A stretch of 64,000 bases of DNA. Origin: Saprospiraceae bacterium. GTDB taxonomy: Bacteria; Bacteroidota; Bacteroidia; Chitinophagales; Saprospiraceae. This document shows positions 19,649-27,209 of this stretch, in pieces. The DNA lies in NCBI GenBank assembly GCA_020631235.1, contig JAHDHQ010000002.1, positions 20,336 to 84,335 of the forward strand, read 5' to 3'. Positions within the stretch are counted from its first letter, which is position 1. Each line of letters begins with the position of its first letter. A program made the position numbers and the translations under genes. The notes beneath the pieces are model-generated. The model did no database searches. It saw only the letters and a list, made by a program, of their open reading frames with translations, and was not told where the DNA came from.

Positions 19649-20278
19649 TTAGAACTTAAATGAAACACCTCCATTTAATAAACTTCCGTGTCCTAAGCCC
19701 AAAGCAACATTAATTCCTACATTATCCGTGAAGAAATACCTTAAACCAGTACCCACCCTAAACGCTACAGGAGATAATGATTCAAATTCAGTAGGCTCAA
19801 ATATTGGGTCTGTGGAATCAGAAATTGATTTTCTGTTTTTGTAACCAGCTCCTACCATAGCATAAAAATCTACGTTGTCACTTTTGAGGAAGTGAACATT
19901 AAAGGTTACAATCCCTCCAATTCTTCTTGTTTTAAATTCATCCGTGTAAACAACATCGCTACCTTCACCAGTATCTGGATCGATCACAAAAGAGTTTCTG
20001 TCATAATTTACAAATGCATTACTAAAACCAAGGTCTAAACCTATACCAATTTTATCAGTCAATAAATATTCTCCTCTAATACCTAAAGGTCCAGCACCAC
20101 CTTCATTTAGATTTAATTCAGAACCATTTGAATTAGCCGCTGAGAAGACAGCTTTGTATAAATTTGGAAAACCATAATAAGCATCTACTAATACAGTTCC
20201 TTTCTCGATAGCTTGAGCATTTACAGAGCTTGTAAAAAAGAAACAAGCTAACATTCCTAATAGGATAGTTTTTTTCAT
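19649..20278 (-). CDS. Outer-membrane beta-barrel protein
   Basis: A 209-residue protein with signal peptide (MKKTILLGMLACFFFTSSVNAQ) and alternating beta-strand pattern typical of small Bacteroidota barrels of the OmpX/OmpA-barrel or PorT-like kind (IGIRGEYLLTDKIGIGLDLGF, IGGIVTFNVHFLKSDNVDFYAMVGAGY, FRVGTGLRYFFTDNVGINVALG). It ends in Phe (GGVSFKF), as barrel proteins inserted by the Bam machinery do. No enzymatic signature. Stands alone, with its own terminator; role unknown, possibly structural. Confidence 0.85.
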   Translation of the reverse strand: MKKTILLGMLACFFFTSSVNAQAIEKGTVLVDAYYGFPNLYKAVFSAANSNGSELNLNEGGAGPLGIRGEYLLTDKIGIGLDLGFSNAFVNYDRNSFVIDPDTGEGSDVVYTDEFKTRRIGGIVTFNVHFLKSDNVDFYAMVGAGYKNRKSISDSTDPIFEPTEFESLSPVAFRVGTGLRYFFTDNVGINVALGLGHGSLLNGGVSFKF

Positions 20279-20503
20279 CTTGATTGATTTTATATGTTAA
20301 TTAAAAACTCGAAACTAAGAAAAATTCAAGGGAAAGCACCCAAATTAATTCAACATATTTTGTTAATTATTATATATCCTATGTTCACAACCGTTATTGA
20401 TTGTCTTATTAATCCAGACATACTTGTGCCTATTACAATTAGTGTCTCCAAAAAATAAATACATTCAAAGTGTAACACTTTTAAATGATCATCGAATATA
20501 CTA

Positions 20504-20534
20504 TTGACAACTATTTATACTAAGCTTAGTTTTA
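20504..20534 (+). promoter_or_regulatory. Candidate primary-sigma promoter (TTG-N20-TAGTTTTA)
   Basis: TTG at 20504-20506 is followed after 20 bp by TAGTTTTA at 20527-20534. This fits the Bacteroidota -33/-7 pattern (TTG, 17-23 bp, TAnnTTTG) except the last base. It lies 26 bp before the start of the lipoprotein gene at 20561. Confidence 0.45.
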
Positions 20535-20560
20535 TTTAAACATTTAAACAAATTTAGATT

Positions 20561-21100
20561 ATGCTATTGACTAAAAAATTAAGAATATTAGGTCTTTTGT
20601 TTGTATCAGGAATGCTTCTAGTTTCTTGTAGCAAAGAAAATGATATCATCGAAGAAGTAGTGGAAGAAACCGTAGAAACAACGGCAGAATTCACCATTAA
20701 CAACAGAACATTTACCTATGATGCTTACGCATGGTATTGTAATGAAAATGGTAAAGAATTTATTTCAGTATCAAATAAAGAATCTTTATTAGGTATCGAG
20801 ATATATGCAGAAAATCTTGAAGATGGAGATTTTATGTTTATTTATTCTAATAATGAAGATGGAGAATATGGTCTAGGTGGAGCTGTATTTACAGAAGAAG
20901 TTACTGGATCTCCATTTACAACTGTATCTTTTACTCCTGATATCGAGTATGAAGTAAGCGCTAGCGATGAATCAACAGTTACCGGATCAATGTCAGGATC
21001 GTTTTTAGTTTTTAATGGTGAAGGCGAACCAGGTGATTTTCTACCTTTCGAGATCAGCTATAATGCTGAAATCGTAGGCACTTCGGATCAATGCGACTAA
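20561..21100 (+). CDS. Small lipoprotein of unknown function
   Basis: A 179-residue lipoprotein (MLLTKKLRILGLLFVSGMLLVSC, anchored at the Cys), with an acidic stretch after the anchor (ENDIIEEVVEETVE). The body is beta-rich (AEFTINNRTFTYDAYAWYC...) with TVTGSMSGSFLVFNGEGEPG near the end. No family recognised; it resembles the many small DUF lipoproteins of Bacteroidota with a lipocalin-like or immunoglobulin-like fold. It ends in a strong terminator before the sigma factor gene. The lipoprotein/ECF sigma order is repeated at 25779, which suggests a target or sensor linked to the sigma factor. Confidence 0.75.
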   Translation: MLLTKKLRILGLLFVSGMLLVSCSKENDIIEEVVEETVETTAEFTINNRTFTYDAYAWYCNENGKEFISVSNKESLLGIEIYAENLEDGDFMFIYSNNEDGEYGLGGAVFTEEVTGSPFTTVSFTPDIEYEVSASDESTVTGSMSGSFLVFNGEGEPGDFLPFEISYNAEIVGTSDQCD

Positions 21101-21117
21101 TCACGCTAAATAAAAAT

Positions 21118-21149
21118 AAAAGCTGATTTTGGTCAGCTTTTATTTTTTT
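21118..21149 (+). terminator. Intrinsic terminator between lipoprotein and sigma factor genes
   Basis: A 9-bp perfect stem (21118-21126 with 21133-21141), 6-nt loop and a T tract to 21149. It lies only a few bases before the sigma factor ATG at 21153. Sigma expression therefore needs read-through or a promoter inside the lipoprotein gene. Confidence 0.75.
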
Positions 21150-21152
21150 AAT

Positions 21153-21695
21153 ATGACTGAGCTACAAAACACAATATCAGACTGTTTAAGAGGTGATCAA
21201 GAAGCTTGTAAAATCTTGTACGAACAGCACATTGCCTATACTTATGGTATCTGCCAAAGATATGGAGTTGCTCAAGGTGAAATGAAAGATCAAATTCAGG
21301 TAATCTTCAGCGCAATGTTTAAGTCTTTAGCACAGTTCGATGATTCAAAAGCGAGTTTTAAAACGTGGTTTACTCGATTATGTATCCATAAAATTTTAGA
21401 TGAAAGGCGTAAAAAAGAACGTCATTTAAACATCGAAGAATTAACCACAGATTACAACCATACAAGCAATCAACCAATCGGAGAAGACCAATTAGATAGA
21501 AACTATCTTTTGCGGATACTATCCAAAATGCCTGAACAATACCAGCATGTTTTCAATCTGTTTATCATGGATGGATACAAACATAAAGAAATAGCTAAAA
21601 TGTTAAACATAACAGAGGGCTCTTCTAGAATCATACTCCGAAGAGCCAGAACTTGGGCACAAAAAGAATTAGCAAACTACATGAATTATAGTTGA
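21153..21695 (+). CDS. ECF-type RNA polymerase sigma-70 factor
   Basis: A 180-residue sigma factor that directs RNA polymerase to a stress or envelope regulon. Region 2 is at about 10-80 (EACKILYEQHIAYTYGICQRYG, DQIQVIFSAMFKSLAQFD, FKTWFTRLCIHKILDERRK). Region 4 is at about 120-175 (MPEQYQHVFNLFIMDGYKHKEIAKML, EGSSRIILRRARTWAQKEL). A TTG at 21129 would add eight codons but lies inside the terminator hairpin, so the ATG at 21153 is chosen. One base after the stop the membrane protein at 21697 begins, so the two are co-transcribed. That partner probably serves as anti-sigma factor. Confidence 0.94.
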   Translation: MTELQNTISDCLRGDQEACKILYEQHIAYTYGICQRYGVAQGEMKDQIQVIFSAMFKSLAQFDDSKASFKTWFTRLCIHKILDERRKKERHLNIEELTTDYNHTSNQPIGEDQLDRNYLLRILSKMPEQYQHVFNLFIMDGYKHKEIAKMLNITEGSSRIILRRARTWAQKELANYMNYS

Positions 21696-21696
21696 T

Positions 21697-23064
21697 ATGG
21701 AAAACAATAAAAATTTCGATCAATTCTTCCAAAAAGTACTCAAAGAGGATCCAAGTGTTCCCCCTTCTTTTGCGTGGGATCAAATGGATATAGAAACACC
21801 CAAAAGGAAATCAACTAAGCTTTGGGCTTACATGGCGATTCTACTCATCATATTCAGTATTTCTTTTTATCTCCTATACTCGGTTAGCAAGCATGGGGAG
21901 GAAATGGCAATAACCAAACCCCAAACGAAGCAACCCACAAAATCAGAGCAAACCCATGACAATGATCAAAGCTTATTAGACGAACAATTAAAAGTCACAA
22001 GTACAGAAAAAACAACACAAACAGGACAATCAAATCAATCAACTGATAACACCCAAAAATCAGGGCAAAACCATATGAGTCTGGATCATGAAGCAGTACA
22101 TATAAATAAACCTGTAATCCATCAACACAAGCAACTCGTAGATAGTCCGTCACCAGAAGCACATAAAAAGAATCATATTACAAATCATGAAACATCTATA
22201 AATAAAGCGACCACATCGATCTCAGAAAATACTTCTTACGATAATAATCATGTTGATGCTAGGATAATTCCTCAGGCTACCTCCGATAAATCCACTAAAC
22301 TCAATAGTTATCAAGTAGTTTCTTACCATAAAATTCCTAGACTAAAACCATTTGTAGTCATTCAAAAACCTGATTACGACTATGCCAAAAAAATGATCGC
22401 AAACGGCATTGAACAAAATAAAAACAATCAACAGAAAAGTCGTAAACAACATTTAAACATCTATGCTTATGCAGGATCAAATAATTTTTTACTCAAGGTA
22501 GATGATGCTGCTGAATTAAATGGCAAATTAAATAGCGAATTAGGCTTAAGCGTAAGTGTTGGTCTAGAAAAGCCATTTGCTAACAACTTTGTCTGGTATG
22601 GGGATATTAATTATCATGAACTACACACTTTATTTTCGCACACAAGGGAATTAAGCAGAACCTACAATCTTACGCAAGACTTGGTTAAAATAAAATATCA
22701 ACATATTTGGCATAATAACTACAACAACCAATTTGTCATTTCTACTGGTATTGGAAAATCATGGCATTTCCAGGATTTTAGCATTCAACTTTCAGCAGGT
22801 TTGAGCACCGGAAAACGCATTAATAATACTGGGAAAACGCTCCAAAATGATGCAGTTACTCGATTAGAAAATCTGGCTTTACCAAATTCTTGGATTATCC
22901 AGCTAAGCCCAGCTGTTTCTGCAAACTATATGCTTACTAATAATATAGCAGCGAGTTTTCGATATACACTCAGACACAGCATAAACAAGTCTGTTTTGAT
23001 AAATACGGGAGGCTCTGCAAATTTGATACAACATGCTGAACTAGGTTTAAAATATCACTTCTAG
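21697..23064 (+). CDS. Single-pass membrane protein with C-terminal beta-barrel-like domain, putative anti-sigma factor
   Basis: A 455-residue protein. Cytoplasmic N-terminus of about 45 residues (FDQFFQKVLKEDPSVPPSFAWDQM), one transmembrane helix (LWAYMAILLIIFSISFYLLY), then a long polar linker rich in Gln, Asn, Thr and His (about 65-240). The C-terminal domain of about 210 residues has amphipathic beta strands (LGLSVSVGLEKPFANNFVWYGDI, AASFRYTLRHSINK) and ends in HAELGLKYHF like an outer-membrane barrel. The N-terminus with the DQFF...PSxAWDQM pattern is common in proteins encoded after ECF sigma factors in this phylum. An anti-sigma role is inferred from position and topology. The linker could span the periplasm. 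Confidence 0.78.
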   Translation: MENNKNFDQFFQKVLKEDPSVPPSFAWDQMDIETPKRKSTKLWAYMAILLIIFSISFYLLYSVSKHGEEMAITKPQTKQPTKSEQTHDNDQSLLDEQLKVTSTEKTTQTGQSNQSTDNTQKSGQNHMSLDHEAVHINKPVIHQHKQLVDSPSPEAHKKNHITNHETSINKATTSISENTSYDNNHVDARIIPQATSDKSTKLNSYQVVSYHKIPRLKPFVVIQKPDYDYAKKMIANGIEQNKNNQQKSRKQHLNIYAYAGSNNFLLKVDDAAELNGKLNSELGLSVSVGLEKPFANNFVWYGDINYHELHTLFSHTRELSRTYNLTQDLVKIKYQHIWHNNYNNQFVISTGIGKSWHFQDFSIQLSAGLSTGKRINNTGKTLQNDAVTRLENLALPNSWIIQLSPAVSANYMLTNNIAASFRYTLRHSINKSVLINTGGSANLIQHAELGLKYHF

Positions 23065-23158
23065 GTAAAATTCAGAGAGATCGTGCTTTTGTTAAATAAA
23101 TGTTACGAATTAAACTATCTCATTTCGTGATGGTCCAAGAAGCATTATTAACAAAAAA

Positions 23159-23572
23159 ATGAAACCTATGAAAAGTTCAATCAGCTTATTCGCTTTAATT
23201 TCAACATTGTTTTTTGCTTCTTCTTTTACTGTTCAAGAAGCGTGTCATGGACGTTGGGAAAAATTAGGATCTAAAAAAGTAGATTATAGACTCGATAAAG
23301 ACGTCATACAAGTGGGTTATCATAAAGGAGGATTTAAGCAACTCAAAATGGAAGTGACTGGTGGAACTGTAAATGTGCATCAAGTAACTATAGCATATGG
23401 CAATGGACAAAAAGATAAAATACGTGTACAACAATCCTTCAAAAAAGGCCAAAAATCTAGAGTTTTAGATTTGCCAGGCAATAAGCGCGCTATAAAGTCT
23501 ATCACCTTATGGTATGACACAAAAAATAGATCAAGAAAAAAAGCAAGCGTGCATATTTTCGGGAAGCACTAG
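23159..23572 (+). CDS. Small secreted DUF2541-like protein
   Basis: A 137-residue protein; the signal peptide begins at MKPMKSSISLFALISTLFFASSF (the second Met at residue 4 is an alternative start). The mature part reads CHGRWEKLGSKKVDY, DKDVIQVGYHKGGFKQLKMEV, VTIAYGNGQKDKI and SRVLDLPGNKRAIKSITLWY. This matches the DUF2541 pattern as I remember it (LGxxxVxxxxDxDxI ... SRxIDLpGxxRxI). Compact beta-sandwich likely; function unknown. It follows the sigma/barrel pair by 94 bp and ends in a terminator. Confidence 0.75.
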   Translation: MKPMKSSISLFALISTLFFASSFTVQEACHGRWEKLGSKKVDYRLDKDVIQVGYHKGGFKQLKMEVTGGTVNVHQVTIAYGNGQKDKIRVQQSFKKGQKSRVLDLPGNKRAIKSITLWYDTKNRSRKKASVHIFGKH

Positions 23573-23598
23573 ACATAATAAACACCCTTTTTACCTAG

Positions 23599-23627
23599 AG
23601 CGTTGTCCAATGACAACGCTTTTTTTA
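23599..23627 (+). terminator. Intrinsic terminator after the DUF2541-like gene
   Basis: A 9-bp perfect stem (23599-23607 with 23612-23620), 4-nt loop, followed by eight T. Closes the first sigma cassette. Confidence 0.85.
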
Positions 23628-23702
23628 TTACATGCATTCTGTAAAAAGTTCAAGGCAAAACAAAATCAAAATTCTAGCTATTTTTAAATTAAAATTTTAC
23701 CT

Positions 23703-24578
23703 ATGCACCAGGAGGTGGAGCACATAGCCTTTCAAAACCGCCACAAGCCATATTCTGGTTTTGACATGTTGAGGATTGAAGAACTGTTTAACAGACAAGA
23801 TTTAGATCACTCGGTGGACCAACATCATTTGGCCAAGTTTTACATTTTAGCATTTATAGAAAAAGGGACTGGGTTTCATTCCATTAATTTTACGGACTAC
23901 CCATATTATAAAGGGAGCATCATCAGTATTAGAAAAGATCAAATCCAAAAATTCTACAAGGAAAAACAAACCAAAGGCACCCTGTTACTTTTTACCGATG
24001 AATTTTTGATCAGTTATTTTGAAAAATTAGAAACCCAAAAATCTATGTTGTTATTCAATGAATGTTTGGGTGATCCTGTTTTGCATTTAAGTTCGGATAA
24101 CTACAGCTCTTTACACTCAGCCATTCAGCGAATTAATGAAGAGTATTTTAATCAACACGATGAATATTCACTGGGGATTATTCGAAGTGAATTGCATATT
24201 TTGATTAATAAAATCTATCGTATCAAATCGAAAACAGGTAAGATAATCAGCCAAAAAAAATATTTAGCTGAATTTATCACCCTACAATCTTTGATTGAAA
24301 AAAAGGTAACTCAACACAAATCAGTGAAAGCCTATGCTCAAGAAATGGCTGTTTCGACTAAAACCATTAACAATATAACTCAACAGATCATACACAAATC
24401 TGCCAAAGAGTTTATCGATGAAATCTGCCTAAAGCAAATCAAAGGATTTCTCCTAAACACGGAACTATCCATTAAAGAAATTGCCTACACAATGGGCTTT
24501 GACGAAACCAGCAATTTTTATAAATACTTTAAGAGACAAACCCAAACATCTCCAGAAAAATTTAGATCCTCCATCTAA
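23703..24578 (+). CDS. AraC-family transcriptional regulator
   Basis: A 291-residue regulator. The N-terminal cupin-like sensor is at about 1-170 (YILAFIEKGTGFHSINFTDYPYYKGSIISI, typical of the AraC_binding fold). The C-terminal pair of helix-turn-helix motifs is at about 190-290 (VKAYAQEMAVSTKTINNITQQI; LSIKEIAYTMGFDETSNFYKYFKRQTQTSPEKFR), with the family signature GFDExSNFxKxFKRxTxxSPxxFR intact. It is 98 bp upstream of the NTF2-like lipoprotein gene and likely controls it. Ligand unknown. Confidence 0.92.
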   Translation: MHQEVEHIAFQNRHKPYSGFDMLRIEELFNRQDLDHSVDQHHLAKFYILAFIEKGTGFHSINFTDYPYYKGSIISIRKDQIQKFYKEKQTKGTLLLFTDEFLISYFEKLETQKSMLLFNECLGDPVLHLSSDNYSSLHSAIQRINEEYFNQHDEYSLGIIRSELHILINKIYRIKSKTGKIISQKKYLAEFITLQSLIEKKVTQHKSVKAYAQEMAVSTKTINNITQQIIHKSAKEFIDEICLKQIKGFLLNTELSIKEIAYTMGFDETSNFYKYFKRQTQTSPEKFRSSI

Positions 24579-24676
24579 CTTTCCCATAAATACAGTTCTT
24601 GTTCAAATTTATATACTGATTAAGCTGCGATAATGAAGCAATTTTGTTTCATAGAAATTATCAAACAAACAGTAAT

Positions 24677-25549
24677 ATGAAAACAATGCTTACGATCTGT
24701 ATGCTATGCTTTAGTGTACTCATGATCACTCAATGTCAAACTAAAAAACAAGTTCAAACAACAGAAAAAAAAGAAGTAATTATGGAATTAACAAACAAAG
24801 AAAAAGTAGTAGCCCTACTTAACAGCTTTAATACGGGTGACCAAACACCTATATCTTACATCAACCCTACAAAATACATTCAACACAACCTAGGGGTGGC
24901 TGATGGCCTCGAGGGATTTGGAGAAGCAATGAAAATGGCTCCACCTCAAGGTTTTAAAGCCAATGTAGTGAGAGCTTTTCAAGATGGTGATTTAGTATTT
25001 ACCCATACTGAATATGATTTCTTCGGCCCTAAAGCCGCCTTTGATGTATTTAGATTCGAAAATGGTCAAATAGTCGAACACTGGGACAATATGACTACGA
25101 TCACTCCTCCAAATCCAAGTGGACGAACTCAATTTGATGGAGAAACAAGCATCACTGATCTTGATAAAACAGAAGCCAACAAGCAATTAGTTAGAAACTT
25201 TGTGGAAGAGATTTTAATGGAAGGTAAGATGGATAACTTAACGACTTTTGTAAACGCAAGCAACTATAAACAACACAATTCAAATGTTGCAGATGGATTA
25301 GATGGCTTAGGAGCTGCATTGGCTCATATGGCTGAAAATGGGCTCGTTATGGAATATGAGAAACTTCATAAGGTGATGGGTGAAGGGAATTTTGTCCTAA
25401 CGCTTAGTGAAGGAAAATTTGGAAAGGGCGATCACGTGGCCTATTATGACTTATTCCGAATAGAAAACAATCAAATAGTCGAACACTGGGATGTAATAGA
25501 AAATATTCCAGCTGAAGCAGATCGAAAAAATAGCAACGGCAAATTTTAA
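24677..25549 (+). CDS. Lipoprotein with two tandem NTF2/SnoaL-like domains
   Basis: 290 residues from the ATG at 24677, chosen because it starts a lipoprotein signal (MKTMLTICMLCFSVLMITQC). Two homologous halves at about 40-160 and 165-285 each carry NPTKYIQHNLGVADGLEGF / NASNYKQHNSNVADGLDGL and end in FENGQIVEHWD / IENNQIVEHWD. These are hallmarks of the SnoaL-like NTF2 fold (the type annotated as putative aldol-condensation enzymes). Two fused copies in one lipoprotein are unusual; single-domain proteins are the rule. Probably under control of the AraC gene just upstream. Substrate unknown. Confidence 0.87.
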   Translation: MKTMLTICMLCFSVLMITQCQTKKQVQTTEKKEVIMELTNKEKVVALLNSFNTGDQTPISYINPTKYIQHNLGVADGLEGFGEAMKMAPPQGFKANVVRAFQDGDLVFTHTEYDFFGPKAAFDVFRFENGQIVEHWDNMTTITPPNPSGRTQFDGETSITDLDKTEANKQLVRNFVEEILMEGKMDNLTTFVNASNYKQHNSNVADGLDGLGAALAHMAENGLVMEYEKLHKVMGEGNFVLTLSEGKFGKGDHVAYYDLFRIENNQIVEHWDVIENIPAEADRKNSNGKF

Positions 25550-25569
25550 TCAAAAAAAAAATGAAATAT

Positions 25570-25605
25570 AACGCAGGGTCAAAAGTTTGATTCTGCGTTT
25601 TTTTT
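25570..25605 (+). terminator. Intrinsic terminator after the NTF2-like gene
   Basis: A 12-bp stem with two G-T pairs (25570-25581 with 25588-25599) and 6-nt loop, followed by a T tract to 25605. Confidence 0.83.
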
Positions 25606-25778
25606 ATCATAAAACAAAAACTTTTATAAAAATATTAAAAAAAAATATCACTCTGAAACCCCTGTTTTTAAAGGAGTTTTGAGACCTGTTTTATATAAAG
25701 AGAATATTTTTTTCACCTTGTTGCATCACTCTCTGCACGAGACGTGTATATACTGACAAACAACAAAAAAATTAAATT

Positions 25779-26180
25779 ATGAAAAATCTATTCTCTTTCT
25801 TATTACTGTTAATTACATGTTCATTTTATTCTTGCGACAAAACATCTTTTGATGCAGAATGGTCTTTAATCCAAATTGAAAATGGTTTTGGTCAACAAGT
25901 AACTACCATACCGGAAAACCAAATACAATGGTCATTTAATGAAGAAGACGGAACCATTAGCATCCATAATGAAACTGCAGACAAATCACTACCTACCGGA
26001 ATGTATGATTATGAACTAGAAGAATTAGAGGAACCACAAGAACCAACTGATCCTTCAGAGTTTGTCCAAAACATAAATATAAACGGGCAATTTTATGGTA
26101 GATACATTGAAAAGAATGATACACTAATAATCACGTCTAACATCATGGATGGTGATACAGAAATCTTTATAAAGAAGTAA
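25779..26180 (+). CDS. Small lipoprotein of unknown function
   Basis: 133 residues with a lipoprotein signal (MKNLFSFLLLLITCSFYSC). The mature part starts DKTSFDAEWSLIQIENGFGQ and continues as a beta-rich domain (IQWSFNEEDGTISIHNETAD, INGQFYGRYIEKNDTLIIT), resembling lipocalin-like lipoproteins of Bacteroidota (WxLxxxxxGFG...). It contains a polar EELEEPQEPTDPSE stretch. First gene of a tight run 25779-28519 (gaps of 9 bp, 9 bp and an overlap) leading into an ECF sigma factor, so probably part of that regulated unit. Confidence 0.75.
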   Translation: MKNLFSFLLLLITCSFYSCDKTSFDAEWSLIQIENGFGQQVTTIPENQIQWSFNEEDGTISIHNETADKSLPTGMYDYELEELEEPQEPTDPSEFVQNININGQFYGRYIEKNDTLIITSNIMDGDTEIFIKK

Positions 26181-26189
26181 TTTCCAATT

Positions 26190-26648
26190 ATGAAAACACT
26201 ATTATCAATTCTATTTTATGGAGCTATACATACGGCACTACTTGGTCAAGTAGTGCCCGCTCCCGACACGTTCGTCAAACAAACAACAGTCTGTCAAGAA
26301 AAATGGGAACTATCCGAACGATTTATCAGAGTAAGTCATCCGGCTCCTATTGACTTAAAAGAAGCTTGTGAAGTCTTGCAAAAGGATAATATACTCATTG
26401 GTAATCCATCTGATCAAATTAAGGTCAAAATTGGGATTGACGATCAAGGAGCTGCTTGCATACTTTCTATAGAAGATAATTTTGACATGATCCAAAATAT
26501 GGAAATATTTGAGGAACTGCTGACGACAAATAAATGGCCAATTAATTTCCATATGAAGCGAGCCGTTAATTATGTTTTTCTGATTAATTTCACTCGAACA
26601 AAGAGTGCAATAAAATATCAAACAGAACTTATTCCTTTTCCAAATTGA
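26190..26648 (+). CDS. Secreted protein of unknown function, possibly TonB C-terminal-like
   Basis: 152 residues with a signal peptide (MKTLLSILFYGAIHTALLGQ). The C-terminal half (IKVKIGIDDQGAACILSIED ... NKWPINFHMKRAVNYVFLINFTR) loosely recalls the TonB C-terminal fold found in many small Bacteroidota proteins, where a VxVxVxIDxxGxV strand and a W.P...xxPVxxxxxxPIxF strand occur. This resemblance is weak. Two cysteines in the mature part (VCQEKW, EACEVL) may pair. Located between the lipoprotein and the sigma factor, in the same operon. Confidence 0.65.
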   Translation: MKTLLSILFYGAIHTALLGQVVPAPDTFVKQTTVCQEKWELSERFIRVSHPAPIDLKEACEVLQKDNILIGNPSDQIKVKIGIDDQGAACILSIEDNFDMIQNMEIFEELLTTNKWPINFHMKRAVNYVFLINFTRTKSAIKYQTELIPFPN

Positions 26649-26657
26649 TGAACAAGT

Positions 26658-27209
26658 GTGGATAATATCAGCGAAGAAATATTAAGAGCTTGCACTAAAA
26701 ATAATGTGCAAGCACAACGTTTATTCTTTGATCAAACTAAACATTATTTACACGGTGTTTCGATTCGATATATCTCTGATTATCATTTGAGAGAAGAAGT
26801 AATTCAAGATGCTTATGTGAAGATATTTAGCCACTTAAAATCATTTGACAAACGTAAGTCTTCACTCAAAACTTGGATAACCACGATTACCGTTCGAACT
26901 TGCTTAAATGCATTAAGAACAAAAAATATAATTACAAGTAACTTAGAAGGTACTCCAGCATCTAGCTCCAGTCAAAATGCCTTGCCACTGGAAAATATGA
27001 AAGCCGAACATATCCTTCAGGTGATCGAGCAATTAGCTTCACCTTCTAGAGAAATCTTCAACTTGTATGAAATAGAAGGATATAACCATCAAGAAATAGC
27101 TAAAATGCTCAACATTCCTTCTGCAACTTCGAGATCCTACTTATCTCGTGCCAAGAAAAAACTACAAAAATTATTATTGGAATTTACAAACCTGATCCTA
27201 TTGTGGTAA
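26658..27209 (+). CDS. ECF-type RNA polymerase sigma-70 factor
   Basis: 183 residues. Region 2 (AQRLFFDQTKHYLHGVSIRYISD, REEVIQDAYVKIFSHLKSFDKRKSSLKTW) and region 4 (ASPSREIFNLYEIEGYNHQEIAKMLNIPSATSRSYLSRAKKKL) are complete. The start is a GTG: the ATG just upstream (26648) runs into a stop after five codons. The following membrane protein starts inside the last codons (overlap 27203-27209), a sign of translational coupling. Second sigma factor of the same design within 6 kb; its partner is probably the downstream TM/barrel protein. Confidence 0.93.
   Translation: MDNISEEILRACTKNNVQAQRLFFDQTKHYLHGVSIRYISDYHLREEVIQDAYVKIFSHLKSFDKRKSSLKTWITTITVRTCLNALRTKNIITSNLEGTPASSSSQNALPLENMKAEHILQVIEQLASPSREIFNLYEIEGYNHQEIAKMLNIPSATSRSYLSRAKKKLQKLLLEFTNLILLW

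Noticed and set aside
21129-21152. Earlier TTG start for the ECF sigma factor
   Set aside because: The eight extra codons (MVSFYFFN) are the right arm and T tract of a terminator hairpin; ATG at 21153 starts the normal sigma region 2.
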